The notes beneath the pieces were generated by a model. The model saw only the letters and a list, made by a program, of their open reading frames with translations. It did not search any database and was not told the DNA's origin. Of a stretch of DNA of 64,000 bases, positions 9,426 through 20,756 are shown one piece after another. This DNA is from Pyropia yezoensis. Its lineage: Eukaryota; Rhodophyta; Bangiophyceae; Bangiales; Bangiaceae. The translations under genes and the position numbers were made by a program. Positions within the stretch are counted from its first letter, which is position 1; every line of letters begins with the position of its first letter. The stretch is from positions 15,234,568 through 15,298,567 of the forward strand of contig CM020618.1 in assembly GCA_009829735.1 (NCBI GenBank), read 5' to 3'.

Positions 9426-11165
9426 TGACAGAGCCCGCCCCTGTGCCATGCCGCTCCCGTCACCGCCTCCGCCTTTTCTGTCACAGACGCCGCCGCAGCG
9501 GCCGCCGCCACATCTTCACCGTCTTGGTCCCGTCGATGGGGGGTATGGGAAAGGGGGCAAGGTGAGGAGAGACAAGGGAAAAGGGAAGGTGATGGTTAGG
9601 AGGAGGCGACAGTCGGGGAGGAAAGGAGGGGGTGGGAGGCACCGTGGGGGCAGAAACGCAGAATGGGGCGAGAAGCAAAGAGGCGGAAGAGGAGCAAGAG
9701 GCGGGAACTGATGGGGTGTCGGCCTACGTGCGTTGCGGGGGGACACGCGCCACGCGGTAGCTGCTGTCGTACGTGTCGCTCTCGTGCTGCACTCGCCGGC
9801 AAGCGCTGAGGGAGGGACGGGGGAGCGCGACGAGCGCCCGATACGCAGAGGCTCAGCGCGGGGGGTGTGGTCTTCGCCTCGGCCACGCCGCGGCCCGACG
9901 CCCCCGGGCCAGGGGCCCCTTGCAGGCGTGCAGTGGAGCTCACGGGCACGCTCATGGGGGGCGGGGCGGCAGCCACAGCAGCCAGGGCGGCAGCCACAGA
10001 CGGACGCCGCTTGAGCAGCAGCGCGAAGAGACCCAGGGGAGCTCACCACCAAGGCAACCATGGCTGGAGGGGAGGTGGGAAAGGGGGTGGGGAGGGAACG
10101 AGGGGGTAGAGAGAACCGACAGACGATGGCAACGACAGGGCTAGGCCAGGACGTCACGAGATTGCGAGGTCGAGCGAGCCGTCGAGACCCGCAGTCGTCC
10201 CGCTGCCCCTGGCGTGACGGTAGAGAAGACGTAAACGAAGAACAGCTGCAGGCTCGTCAGCAAGTGGCGCGCCCGCATACGCCTGCGAGCTAGCAGAAGA
10301 TTCAGTAAGGCCAGAGAATTGCCGTTGTCCTGAGACTAAGTAAAACGGCTCGCTGTTCTGTCAGACAAGCCAGCCGGATCCCGATTTGAGCACGCGAGGA
10401 AGAGGAGAGGTGCTCATGCTAGGAGGCAGTCGTCAATTCCTCTGCGCTTCCCGCTAATTCCGTTCTCTGTCGATGGCCCCCCGCGACCCGACGGCGCTTT
10501 GCGCGGCATCGTAGTACCCAATCTCTGCTCTGATTGGTCGCATGCTATCACGCCACAGGGCAATGTGAAGGGGGGGGAGACAGGGCGTGACCAGACGGCT
10601 CGTGACATGCCCGCCTGCGCTGTCCGAGTCGCAAACCAACACGAGGATCCGCGCGCGCGCTTCTCGCGGCTTCAGGAATACTCGCGCGCGGGCTTCCTTG
10701 ACGCTGAGCGGTCCACCGCTGCGGTGCCCAGACGCTGCGCGGCTGACGGCGGATGTCATACCCCCTCGCCATGCCGTGAGTGGGGCGCGGGGGCGCGTGG
10801 GATCCGCCTCCCCTGCTCGTGTGAAGTGCTCTGAGCGCACACCTTTGGTGGACCGTCAAAGTCGACCGCGCGCTTAAGAGCCAAACCCCGGCTGGCCGTC
10901 GGATGTGGCGCCGGTCGTCCCGCTCAAGCCACCAACTCACGGTTATCGAACACCTGCCCATCACTGCTCAGTCACATTTTGTTACCCTCCTTCCCCCCCC
11001 CCCCCACCCTCCTTTTTCTATCCTGCACCACCCCCAGCCCTTCGATCCCGTCCGCCCCCCTTCTTGTTTCCTGCCGATCCCTCTGACCATCTCCACCTGT
11101 CGCTACCCCCCTTTCCGGTCATGACGTCTGGCGCGCTCCATCCCTCCTTTGGCGCAGTCCGTTGA
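9426..11165. other. Gene-poor G-rich spacer
   Basis: Purine-rich tracts (9540-9715, 10060-10110) and GC-rich sequence without recognisable genes. At 9511-9534 a 24-bp segment repeats part of the SDR gene (5847-5870) with one mismatch. Read on the minus strand it spells DGTKTVKM, and the mismatch is synonymous. 10980-11120 is strongly pyrimidine-rich on the plus strand, like a promoter or leader. Confidence 0.4.
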
Positions 11166-12212
11166 TTGGCGGCAACGGCGCTGGAAGCGGTGGAGCATAC
11201 CCTCCGCGTGCTCATCACGGCCCTATTGTGGTTGCTCGCGGCAAGCGGGCTGTGCACGACGCTGGCCGCGGCGGGCGCCGGCTCGGCAGCCGTGCCGGTG
11301 GTCATCTCAATGGTTAGCGCTCTGGCGTCATTGGCGCCGGCGGTTGGCAAGGCGGTGGCAGCGGTGGCTTGCTCGGCGGTGGCCACCGCGGTCACTCGCG
11401 TGGCCGTTCCAGGGGCACGCACAGCGTGTGGGGCGGCCATCTGCGCAGCGAGGGCAACGTCGCGGGCGGTTCCTGATGCGGCCCCCACCGCCACCGCGGC
11501 CACCCACGTGGCCATGCGACGACTTGCGCGAGCTGCCTGTTGGTGCGCCGCCCTCGCTGTGCGTGCCGCGTCTGTAGCAGTACCGCTGGCCACGGCCACG
11601 GCGGTGACCAGCGGTTCAACTGCTTTGGCCATTGTTCTGCCGATGCTGTCGTTCGCTTTAGCGTTAGCCGCCGCGGGGCTGCCGGTCGCCGCCTTGACTG
11701 CCGGCCGCGTACTGGTGGCGGCGCTCGTTGCGGGGCTGCAGGCCGCGTGGGCCGCCGCCTGGCTGTCGCCTTCTCATTCTCAATCTACTGCTGTCCCGTT
11801 CCCCGTTCCTGGAACCCCCTGCTTCTGGCGGCCTCGTTCGGGAGCTGATGCCGTCCCCAGCCGCCGTCGGTCATCACCTCTATCTGAAGGCCTGGCGGGC
11901 GAGGCGGTACTTCCCCCGCGCCCCCTCCCTTGCATTCCCCCTGCGGCTCGCACCGTTGCTTTTCCCTCCTCCAAGTCCGTGGCCTCAACCGTAGACGCCT
12001 GCAAAGGGGAGCCTGTGACGTCTTTCAAGATGGCCGCTGCGCACGGCTGTCGGCGGGCCGCCTCCCTGGCTGCGCACGTTGCGGAAGCGGTCGCCCGCCG
12101 CCGGGGCCAGAGGGTAAAGGCGGCGCCCATCCTGCCTGTGGTGTGCTTGGTGCCGCGACGGGGCATGTGCGCGCGTGCGCCTTGGAAGCGTGCGTTTCGT
12201 TCTGCCCTGTAG
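11166..12212 (+). CDS. Ala/Val-rich hypothetical ORF (doubtful)
   Basis: A 348-codon open frame beginning with several hydrophobic Ala/Leu/Val segments (for example VLITALLWLLAASGL near residue 15), then a Pro/Ser/Arg-rich part and a basic C-terminus. No domain is recognised. It begins just downstream of a pyrimidine-rich tract that could be a leader, which is the only contextual support. Long open frames exist on both strands here because of high GC, and the Ala-rich composition is what such frames give by chance. The annotated start is not an ATG in a good context. Could be a membrane protein; more likely spurious. Confidence 0.15.
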   Translation: MAATALEAVEHTLRVLITALLWLLAASGLCTTLAAAGAGSAAVPVVISMVSALASLAPAVGKAVAAVACSAVATAVTRVAVPGARTACGAAICAARATSRAVPDAAPTATAATHVAMRRLARAACWCAALAVRAASVAVPLATATAVTSGSTALAIVLPMLSFALALAAAGLPVAALTAGRVLVAALVAGLQAAWAAAWLSPSHSQSTAVPFPVPGTPCFWRPRSGADAVPSRRRSSPLSEGLAGEAVLPPRPLPCIPPAARTVAFPSSKSVASTVDACKGEPVTSFKMAAAHGCRRAASLAAHVAEAVARRRGQRVKAAPILPVVCLVPRRGMCARAPWKRAFRSAL

Positions 12213-13470
12213 GTTGCCAGAGTGTTTTGTTCTGCCCCGTAGTGAGCCACAGTGTTCGGTTCTATCACGTATCTATGTAGGTAGGGTATGATCTTTAGCT
12301 AAAGTAGAGTTCTGTCTATTCTGTTCAGATGTCAATGTTCTCGTGCCAATCCTCCCGCACGCACGTGACCCGGCCCATCAGGCCCGCCATTCGGCGCGTC
12401 TGCCTCGGCACCCGACATCGCTTCTTCCCCCTTGCTCGCCGTTGCCATGTCTCCTCCCCAGTTGGCCATCGCCGCGTCTGCTTCCCCATCGGCCGCAGCC
12501 GCGTTATCCGCCTCGCCGACCACTGAAGCGTCTCCCCCCCCGTGGGTCGCCACCGCATCTTCCCCCACGTCGACCACAGCCGCCACGACCGCCACCGCCG
12601 CCACCGCCACCACTCCGCCCGCACCGCCGCCGCGACCAGCGTCTGCTGCACCATCATCCACCAGCGAGTGGTCTGGACGACGCCCCGTGTCCGCACCGGG
12701 ACGTCAACCCGCCTCCGCTCCGCCGGCGCCCACCCCAGCACCAGCTCCTGGCCGCTCGTCGCGGTGTTCGCTGCAGTAGTGGACGCGCAGGCGGCCAGTC
12801 GACGAGCAGGGGATGCTACGACGAAAGCACAATACCGGGCTACGCACGGCCGACTGTGCCGCCGCCGCCGCCTCATCCGCCGCCCAACTGATGCCGCCGT
12901 CGCCGCCGATGCCGCCGCCGCCGCCGCCGCCGCCGCCATCGGCCACGGGGGCAGGAGCCGCGGCGGCGGCGACGCCACACGACGTCGGCGCCCCCGCTGA
13001 CCGCCTCACCCGACCCGCCGGCGCCGCTGCGAGCCTTCTTGTGCAGCCGTGCCCTCTCACCGACGCACCAAAAACGCTTCTGCCAGGGGCGCAATCTCGC
13101 CGAGTGCAGGGGCACCCCACTCAGCCCCCCCCCCCCCGCCCCGCCTACCCCCATTCACCTCCCCCACGACCATCCTCCGCCACCCGATGGCCGCCACGCG
13201 CAGCCCGACCGTTTTGACAAACACGTCGCGCCCGCGGACCGCCGCGGCCTTCCCCCCTGCACCGACGGGGTGGATGCACCGTAGAAGATACTGCCGCGTC
13301 AGCGACGGCTGCAGCAGGAAAGCAAACGAGATGGCGGGAGGTGAGGGGGTGGGGAGGGGGTGGGGAGGGGGGTGGGGGAGGGGAGGGGCCAGGTACGCTC
13401 GTTGTATGTACGAGTTCCGTCCCGGCGCCCGGTTCCTACTGCCACGGCGCCGACGCTGCCGGCCACCTTG
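12213..13470. other. CG-trinucleotide-rich spacer with interrupted Pro/Ala-rich frame
   Basis: Plus-strand frame from about 12432 to 13217 is Ser/Ala/Pro-rich, interrupted by one TAG at 12777-12779 and including a (GCC)n tract near 12895-12945. No domain is recognised. 13335-13395 is a G-rich run (repeated GAGGGGGTGGG) with quadruplex potential. Treated as low-complexity sequence, not as a gene. Confidence 0.4.
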
Positions 13471-14199
13471 AAGCCTATCCTAGACGCCGACCGTCTGTGA
13501 CCGGCTGGCAGCGGCTGACGGCGGGGCCACGGTGGCACGCGCCCTCGAGGTCGATGTCAAAGGAGGCGCACGTCACTGCGAAGGACGCTGACCAGACCCT
13601 GACCGTCGTTCCGGGACACGGTCGAGGTCGCGGCACATCCAGTTCGCAGCGCCGCGAATTCGTTGTCACATCCGATGCGTCCTTTTTTGGACATCGCAGA
13701 TGGTCATTGAGTTGGAGCCTCGGACGACGCCAATACATAGCAGTTGGGTCCATTTAGTTACAAAACTTCTTATGGACCAATCGACCAATCTGTTTTGCAA
13801 AGAATCTGGGGACCATGGTTGCTGGCCCACACTGGTCTTCACGTCCGTGCCGACGCCCTGCTCGCCCCTCCAGAGCTGTTGCCGGTGCATCACGATACCC
13901 CCCCCCTTCCCCCTACACCCCCGGAGCCCCCCCCCCTATTGCACAGCGATGGACTACTAAAGGTAGATTCCGTATAGCTAGGCCGGTCAAGAATAAGGCA
14001 TAACAACGGCGTTAATGATCGCTTCAAGCTGAAACTGTTCCACATTGCTCTTTGATATGCCTCGGTACTGTGCTCTCGAAGAAAGCACTCAAAAGCACTG
14101 TGAAGCGTCCGTATGGCAGTCATATTGCGCTTTGTGTCCTTTTATTCTTCTTGCAGCGGCTCGCGATGCGATGTTCCGGATTTTTGTCGCATCACATGG
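13471..14199. other. Spacer before R1 copy 2
   Basis: No recognised gene. The part 13960-14199 has lower GC than its surroundings. Because the left end of R1 copy 1 lies outside the window, some of this stretch may be the unseen left end of R1 copy 2. Confidence 0.4.
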
Positions 14200-14556
14200 G
14201 AATGGTCAAGATCTCTTCAGGGGGGCTACTAAATAAATGGCTTGTACGACTTTTGTCCTTCGATGTGGAGGGGACGGGAATCGGGTGCGGGGTGCGTGAC
14301 GAGGCGCCTCTGGGACCCACTGTGGGGCACCTGGTCAGAGATGCTGAAGGATCAAAAGAGGCGGGCACTCTGCGGGTGGATCAAGGTGGGATCTCTGGAC
14401 TGAGCGGGCAGGCTCAAGTTGGACTTGGACGTAAGGTAGCCCCCGTCATGTGTTGCATGGACCAGATTTGATGTTGCAATCGGGTCAGAAGCCTCTCGTC
14501 TGCCTGATCTAACGGCGCTTCTTCCTCGCCCTCTCCTGCAGCGCAGAACTGGGGAG
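14200..14556. repeat. Dispersed repeat R1, copy 2 (internally deleted)
   Basis: Matches 1-79 joined directly to 741-1018 of copy 1, with about 5% scattered differences. The 661-bp block carrying the transposase fragment is absent, with the junction at 14278/14279 in a GGG shared by both sides. It ends at ACTGGGGAG, so module B is lacking. Confidence 0.85.
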
Positions 14557-14620
14557 GGGTGTGTAGCTGCAAGGAAGGAAGTAACCGTAGATGGAAGTAA
14601 GTATGGAACCAATTCATGAC

Positions 14621-14673
14621 ATTCCTTCCTTGCATTGACCCTATAAGTGGTAGGGTCAATGAAAGGAAGTAAT
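14621..14673. repeat. Inverted repeat / hairpin
   Basis: Arms 14633-14642 and 14652-14661 are perfect 10-bp complements around a 9-base loop. With a few mismatches the stem extends to 14621-14673. It lies between R1 copy 2 and a G27 run, and could be a small foldback element. Confidence 0.7.
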
Positions 14674-14694
14674 GCAGAGGGGGGCCCACCAGAT

Positions 14695-14721
14695 GGGGGG
14701 GGGGGGGGGGGGGGGGGGGGG
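14695..14721. repeat. Homopolymer G27
   Basis: Uninterrupted run of 27 G immediately upstream of the MULE-like gene. Confidence 0.9.
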
Positions 14722-14875
14722 AACAAGAGTAGGCACACGATGGGGGAGAGTGTGGCGGGGTACCTGGCCGTTTGAAAGCGCGCGCGCGCGTTTTTGGCGC
14801 CGACAGCCAAGACGCGCTCTCGTGCCCACGGGAAAAGAGCGCGCATCCGCACCACGCCCGACGGCGTCCTCCCCC

Positions 14876-16384
14876 ATGGTGCTGTCATCGTCCCCACCAC
14901 CTCCGGTGCCCCTCGTCCCTCTCGTCACCAGGTGCTCTTCCCCGCTCCCCGATCACCACCAGCCGGCTGGCCGCGTTGGGCAGTCTTCTCGCATTGCCGT
15001 CGCTGGGGCAATCCTCACCCTGATGGCGTCCCCTGCCCCCCTTGGTACCCTCCCCCCCCTGCACCTGCCGGTACTTTCTCTCGGCCCCAAGAATGGGACG
15101 AGAGCTCTCACCGCCGAACGAGTCCTGGAGTCACTGGTCATCCCATGCTATCCGCAGACCTCTGAGAGTGACTCGTCGGGTGTGCTAACGATGGTACCGG
15201 TGGTGTCGGTGGAGAAATCCGTTAACCCGAAGTCGTTTATCGCCTACAAGTGCCCCAGCGGGCAGAGCCGCACGTTTCGCTCTGTCCTCTCTCCCCAGTT
15301 TGGGTTTTGCTCCTACAACTGGGTTGAGTATCCCTGCTCGGGCGTTGAGTCGTGTGACCTCGTCCCCAACCGAGTTTTGGCCATGTCCCATCTGTCGGTT
15401 CGGGGGAGGCAGCAGGACAATTATGCCAAGTACGAGAAGCTGTTCGCGGAGGCCAACGGGGCCACCGATGGGGCTAACGCGGAGCAGCAGGCCCTGAGCC
15501 GCGCATGGGACAAGTACGCCACTGTGGTTGTTCCCTTCGACGAGCGGGACTGTCCCAACTCGGTTTGCGCCGCTCTCCCTCGCCCCCCGCCGGGCAAGCT
15601 GGTGACTGTGACGGCGACAGGGCACACCTTCCTCGGCTGCGCCGGCTACACGGCGTCAAACCGCGTGGGCCACAAGAATAGCTCGCTGGCGAACGTCACA
15701 AACCTGGACGCCGTTCGCACGTGGGTCCGAGAGAAAAGGTATGCTAAGTGTGCTCTGTGGGAGGCTCGGCGGGTGGATTGTTTGCTCTTTTTCCTTTTGA
15801 AGGTATGGGCCACGCGGCTGACGCCAACGTCCCCCTCTACGCTCTCCCGCTTTTTCTGATTTTCGTATGCAGGTCTCCCTTGGATGTGCCTGGTGGCATC
15901 GCGTCCGACCAGTCATGCATGACGATCCGGGCGCCGGGCTCCCGGCACAAGTGTAAGGTCCACATGGGCCTCGCGCGACCCTTGCGGGTCAGCACGCTGT
16001 GTGACAACGTCTTCTATATTGGGACACCCATGACGGATGACGGCAACCGCGACGTGACGGGCAGCTTTTTGATTTTCTCCGTTGGGGCCCACTCCCCCCC
16101 CCCCCCCCCATCACCGTTGCCACCCGCGGCTTGCTGCTGACAGCCCGAGAGGTGGCAGGGCACCATCACGTGACTCTGGCCCAGGAGGAGGAGGATGTGC
16201 GGCAGCGGCTCGCGGAGGAGTACGGGCGAGTGGCGGCGGCGGTCCCTCAGACCGCCTTGCGCACCGCGCGCCGGCAGGCAGTCGCAGAGAAGAACCCGTG
16301 GGGGCTTGGGCGCGACGGGGCGCTGCGCATGGTTACCCGAGCGTTAGCTGCCGGGGACACCTACTTTAAGACCCCCTTTTTGGG
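14876..16384 (+). pseudogene. MULE-like transposase gene, 5' part (disrupted by family-1 LTR array)
   Basis: Exon 1 runs from the ATG at 14876 (context CCCCCATGG) to 15738. A 134-bp intron (GTATGC...TATGCAG, 15739-15872) follows, and exon 2 starts at 15873 with the codon phase preserved. Exon 1 carries Cys/His clusters (CPNSVC, HTFLGCAGY) and exon 2 has SRHKCKVH, suggesting an N-terminal zinc-binding domain as in Mutator-like transposases. A C homopolymer near 16093-16110 shifts the frame: the reading continues as ITVATRGLLLTAREV in another frame, so a homopolymer length error or decay must be assumed. The reading frame is cut at 16384 by the LTR array and resumes at 30314 in the correct phase once one copy of the 5-bp target duplication is dropped. 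Naming it MULE rests mainly on the continuation after 30309. Confidence 0.65.
16380..16384. repeat. Target-site duplication, left (partner 30309-30313)
   Basis: TTGGG abuts the left LTR; GTGGG (30309-30313) abuts the right LTR. Four of five bases agree. Removing the insert and one copy restores the host reading frame, which independently supports both borders. Confidence 0.75.
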
Positions 16385-17231
16385 TGTGAGGAAGCACCCA
16401 CACTTGGGCAGCCCTCAACGTACTCGTGATGGTGTCAGCGACCCGTGCCAGCCAATAGGGCGACAGGGTGCGGGGAAGAGGATGGAGGTGGTGACGGTGG
16501 TGGGTCTGGGGAAGAGGACGGCGCGACGTCGGTGGTGATCGAGAGGGTTCAAAGGGTGAAGGTCGTCTTTGGTCTGTGTCTGTGGTTGCCCTTCCGGTCT
16601 CCCCCGGTGGCGCCGACACTCACGCACTATATACTCGCGTCGGGGCACCCGAGGTGCCCCAAAGCATGCGTTTCCCCGTCGCTCCACCGGTAGGCACAAA
16701 ACGGCCCAAAAACAAAGCATGGCTCTCAGAACAAAGCATGGGCGGGCGTGCGCACTAAAGGAGTGCAGCCCTAGTTTGCCCCAAACGAAGGGGTCCGGCG
16801 TGCGGCGCCTAGGGCGCCGCCCCAGCCGGCTCCAGACGCCAGTCGGCCCGAAGGTCCGAGAGGCGTGTAAGCACGATTCGATCGAGTCGGCCGAATCGGC
16901 CAGCCGGCTAGCCAGTCACATCGCTGCAATGCTGCAGCGAGGACATTTTAACGGACTCGCCAGCTGTGGCAGATGTGGCTCGTCATGGGTGCTGACGGTG
17001 GCGCCTTTCGACAGGCCATGATGGGCTGTCGATGGCTGCTGTCGTGCGGCCGGCAGACACCGTGAGACAGCGGCTGACTCATCTTGCGTCTGGAAGGTAC
17101 ACCGCGTCATGCCCCACAATACAAGGAGTTGATCCATGTTGCCAGGAGTTGATTCGGCAGGATCTGTAAGGAGAGGTCCCAGATATTATCCCTTAAGTAT
17201 TAGGCATGGGATTAGGGGGGAAATCCTTACA
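16385..17231 (-). repeat. Family-1 LTR 1 (3' LTR of left unit)
   Basis: 847 bp, plus-strand ends TGTGAGGA and TCCTTACA (imperfect inverted repeat). On the minus strand a TATATA motif at 16628-16633 could be the promoter box of the U3 region. Confidence 0.9.
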
Positions 17232-17245
17232 CCTCCCCCCCTTAG
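17232..17245 (-). promoter_or_regulatory. Polypurine tract, left unit
   Basis: Minus-strand CTAAGGGGGGGAGG directly abuts the 3' LTR; the same tract lies at 23857-23870 in the right unit. Primes plus-strand DNA synthesis in LTR retrotransposons. Confidence 0.8.
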
Positions 17246-20200
17246 GACGTGCGTCGAAGGAAGGCGTCGAGAACCTCAGGTGCGTTGTCGAGGTCTTGCG
17301 TGGTTAGCCAGGTGTTCTCACTGACATCGCAGCCTTTCCACTTGACCAGGTACTGCAGTCGTCCACGGCGTTTTCGTGACCGAATAATGGAGTCCACTTC
17401 GTACTCAACCGATCCGTCCGGAAATGCTACCGGAGCTGGAGCGGGAGGAAGTCGACCATACGGATCAGCGTTGTACGGCTTGAGTAGACTGGCGTGAAAG
17501 GCGTTGTGCACCTTCCGATCAAGGACTGCTTGAGGCAGATCCAGACGGAACGTAACATCATTGATGTTTTCAGTGACTCGGTATGGTCCCGAAAACTTGG
17601 GCATCAACTTGCGAGCGCCCTGGAAGGCGTCCGGCATAAGGTTCTTGGTGCTCTGGAGCACGAGGTCGTCGACAGCGATCGTACATGGTCGGCGTCGACG
17701 GTTAGCGTACGCCGAGCGCGTCTCATTGGCCTTCTTGATAGCGGTAATGGCAGTCTCCTGAGCTTTTTGCAGACTGCTTAGCCAATCTGAGACTGCTGGT
17801 AGTTTCGATTCCTTGCTCTCGACGATGTCGACAGGTACTGTCCTTGGTTCAAAGCCGTAGTTCAGGAAGAATGGGGAGTACGTCGTGACCGCATTGGGTG
17901 ACCGGTTGTAAGCTACTTCTGCAGCAACAAGGAAGAGGTCTCAATCACCCTGATGATGGTTCACGAAGTTTCGCAGGATTTCTTCAATCTTCTTGTTCAT
18001 GATCTCGGTTTGTCCGTCCGTCTGGGAATGATAGGCTGAAGATGCCTTGATCTTGACCTTGAGAATTTCGGTGAGCGACTGCCAGAAGTTGGAGAAGAAG
18101 ATACGGTCTCGGTCGCAGACGACGTCGGATGGTAGACCGTGATGACGGTAGACGTGATCATGGTAGAGTTGCGCTACGACTGGTGCAGTACAGTCGGGCT
18201 TCATTGGTGCTAGTCGAATCATCTTCGACAGTCTGTCCACAATGACGTAAATGCCATTGTGGCCCCTCTGGGTCAGTGGAAGAGGGGTGATAAAGTCCAT
18301 GGAGACACTTGCCCATCGTTGGTTCGGTGGATCTAGTGGTTTGAGGTGACCCAGAGGTGAATGGGTGCCAGCTTTGTTCCGCTGGCACAAATCACATGAT
18401 CGTACGTATCTTTGGATGTCCTTCCGCATTGTCTTCCAGTAGTATTTGGAAGCAATAGCGTTGGTGGTTTTCTTAACTCCCATATGTCCTTGGCTTGGGA
18501 TGTCGTGGTAGTCATGGAGTAGTCTTTGGCGTAGAGTACCAACGGGGATGCACGTACGGTCACCTCGTTTCAACAACCTCATGTGAAGCCGGTAGGGAGA
18601 TACCGGGTCTTTGACTAGGTCGGCAAACTCGGGATCCGCGTTGTACTCTTGGTCTAGGGTGGCAAGGTCCTGATCACTTTGGCTTATGGTCATGAGGTTG
18701 TTGATTTCAGTTTTCTTGGGTAGGCTTTCGATGGTCTTGGTTAGCACGCGACTAAGGAGATCTTGATTGGGAGCGTGCTTATCGGGGGCGTCTTGTGGTT
18801 GCCTTGAAAGAGCATCAGCTACGGGGTTGGAAGTGCCCTTGATGGGGATGATCTTGAAATCGAATTGCTCCAACAGCTCTAGCCACTTGACTTGGCGGTC
18901 GTTGAGCTTCTCTTGGGTTTTCAAGTACCTTAGGGACTCATGGTCGGTGTGCACCTCGAACGACCTTCCATGGAGGTAGCAGCGCCAGTGTCGAATGGCT
19001 TGTACAACTGCGAGCAGTTCGCGCTCACGGATACTGTAGCGCTGTTCGTGGATGTTCAGCGTCAATGAGAAGTAGGCCACTGGGCGTCGTCCTTTTCCGT
19101 CATCTTGTTCAAGGACAGCGCCAACAGCATACCCACTGGCATCTGTGGAGACGAAGATTGGGTACCTCTTGTCGAATGGCCTCAGTACTGGTGCACTTGT
19201 CGTCAGGGTTTGTAGTTGCTCAAAAGCCTTCTGGGCGTCAGAGTTCCATTCGAAGTCGACGTTTCCAGTAAGCCTTGTGAGGGGTGCAGCCACGGATGCC
19301 ATTCCCGTCATAAATCGACGATAGAAGTTGACCATGCCGAGGAAAGATTGCACATCTTTTTTGCTCTGTGGCGTTGCCCATGATCGAATGGCTTGGACCT
19401 TGTAGTCCTCCATAGAGAAGCCTTCGTTGGAAATGACATGGCCGAGGTAGTCCACAGTTGTTCGCGCAAATTGGCATTTGCTGAGTTTGGCGTAGAGCTT
19501 ATGCTCTCGCAGCTTGTCCAGGGCTTGCCTTAGGTGCTTTAGATGATCTTCGTAAGCTTCACTGTAGACCAGGATGTCGTCGAGGTAGACGCAGATAAAC
19601 TCGTAGAGATAGGGTCGGAAGACGTCATTCATTAGGTTCATGAAGACCGCGGGGGCATTTGTTAGCCCAAAGGGTAGCACGGTAAATTCGTAGAACCCGT
19701 ATTTTGTTCGGAACGCCGTCCGTGGGATAGTATCAGGGTCAAGCCGGATCTGGTGGTAACCTGATCGGAGGTCGATCTTCGTGAAGTACTTGGCCTTTCG
19801 CAGTTGGTCGAAGATGTCGTCAATTCTTGGTAAGGGATATGCGTTCTTGATAGTGGCTTTGTTCAATGCTCGATAATCGATGCACATTCGCCAGCCACCG
19901 TCCTTCTTTGCGGAAAAGAGTACAGAAGAGCCCCACGGTGAGGCACTTGGTTGGATGAACCCCTTTCGTATGAGGGTTGCAAGTTGTGTCTTGAGTTCAT
20001 CGAGTTCCCATTCAGATAGGCGATAAATGCCACTGCGACGTGGTTGAGCGTCCTCCGTAAGCTTGACGCTAAACTTGTGACTGCGTTCAGGAGGAAGTCC
20101 ATCGGGAAGCTCTTCCGGGAAGACGTCGGCGTACTCGTTGAGAATCTCTTGGACGTCATTCTTGTCTTCAGCTTCTCCCATTTTGATCGCATTGATGTCA

Positions 20201-20733
20201 AAGGTGCTGGAAGGATCTTCGGATTGCAGGTAAATGGCGAAGACAGGAACTTTTTGAATAAGGTCCTTGGCGAGGCGTTGCCTACTGATCAGGCCATGGG
20301 GTTTCCTGAGGGAGGCAGTGATGGAGATGTTCTTTTGGTTAAACTTGAAGGAGATCTTGTTCTTCTTGTTGTTGATTTTGGCGTCCTTGTCGTCACGCCA
20401 TTTCTTTCCGAGGATGATGTCGTACGCACTTAGGTCGCATACAGCAAACCGAAGACGTTCTTGGTATGGGCCGATGTGAATCTCTAAGGGTTTAATGGTC
20501 TCTGCGAGGACGTGGGAGCGACCATCGGGCATGTTAGCCGCGAAGTCCGTTTCTTTCGTGGTCACATTCAGGGTATTCACGAGGCGCCTTGATACGACGT
20601 TAATGGGAGATCCGTCGTCAAACAGCACCTTAACAAGATGTCCATTGACAGAGGCAGTAGAAAGCAGAAGCCCGAGACGCGGGCCTTCAAATGGTGACGA
20701 CATGTTCTCAGGAACCGAAGAAGCGTCTGGCAC
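17242..20733 (-). pseudogene. pol: Family-1 pol polyprotein, left unit (single nonsense codon)
   Basis: Open frame of about 1163 codons broken only by TGA at 17941-17943; the right unit has TGG there, in the integrase region. Order: retropepsin-like segment with LFDDGSPINVVS (DDG in place of the usual D[ST]G), reverse transcriptase with [11 protein letters not shown], RNase H with VSTDASGYAVGAVL, integrase with an HHCC zinc finger (HDIPSQGHMGV ... CDLCQ), then MDFITPLPL, the strand-transfer core, and C-terminal chromodomain EYEVDSIIRSRKRRGRLQYL. The last marks it as a chromovirus. The frame is -1 relative to gag and is open across the gag stop, so pol is expected as a gag-pol fusion through frameshifting at 20772-20778; the leftmost codon of the stand-alone frame is GTG, not ATG. 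It would reverse-transcribe and integrate the element if the stop is absent in vivo. Confidence 0.9.
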
Positions 20734-20756
20734 CGGTTTTGATGACGGTTGCTGCT

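Noticed and set aside
8840..9511. His/Arg-rich minus-strand ORF
   Set aside because: Produced by the GGTGGC microsatellite at 9301-9425; no independent evidence of coding.
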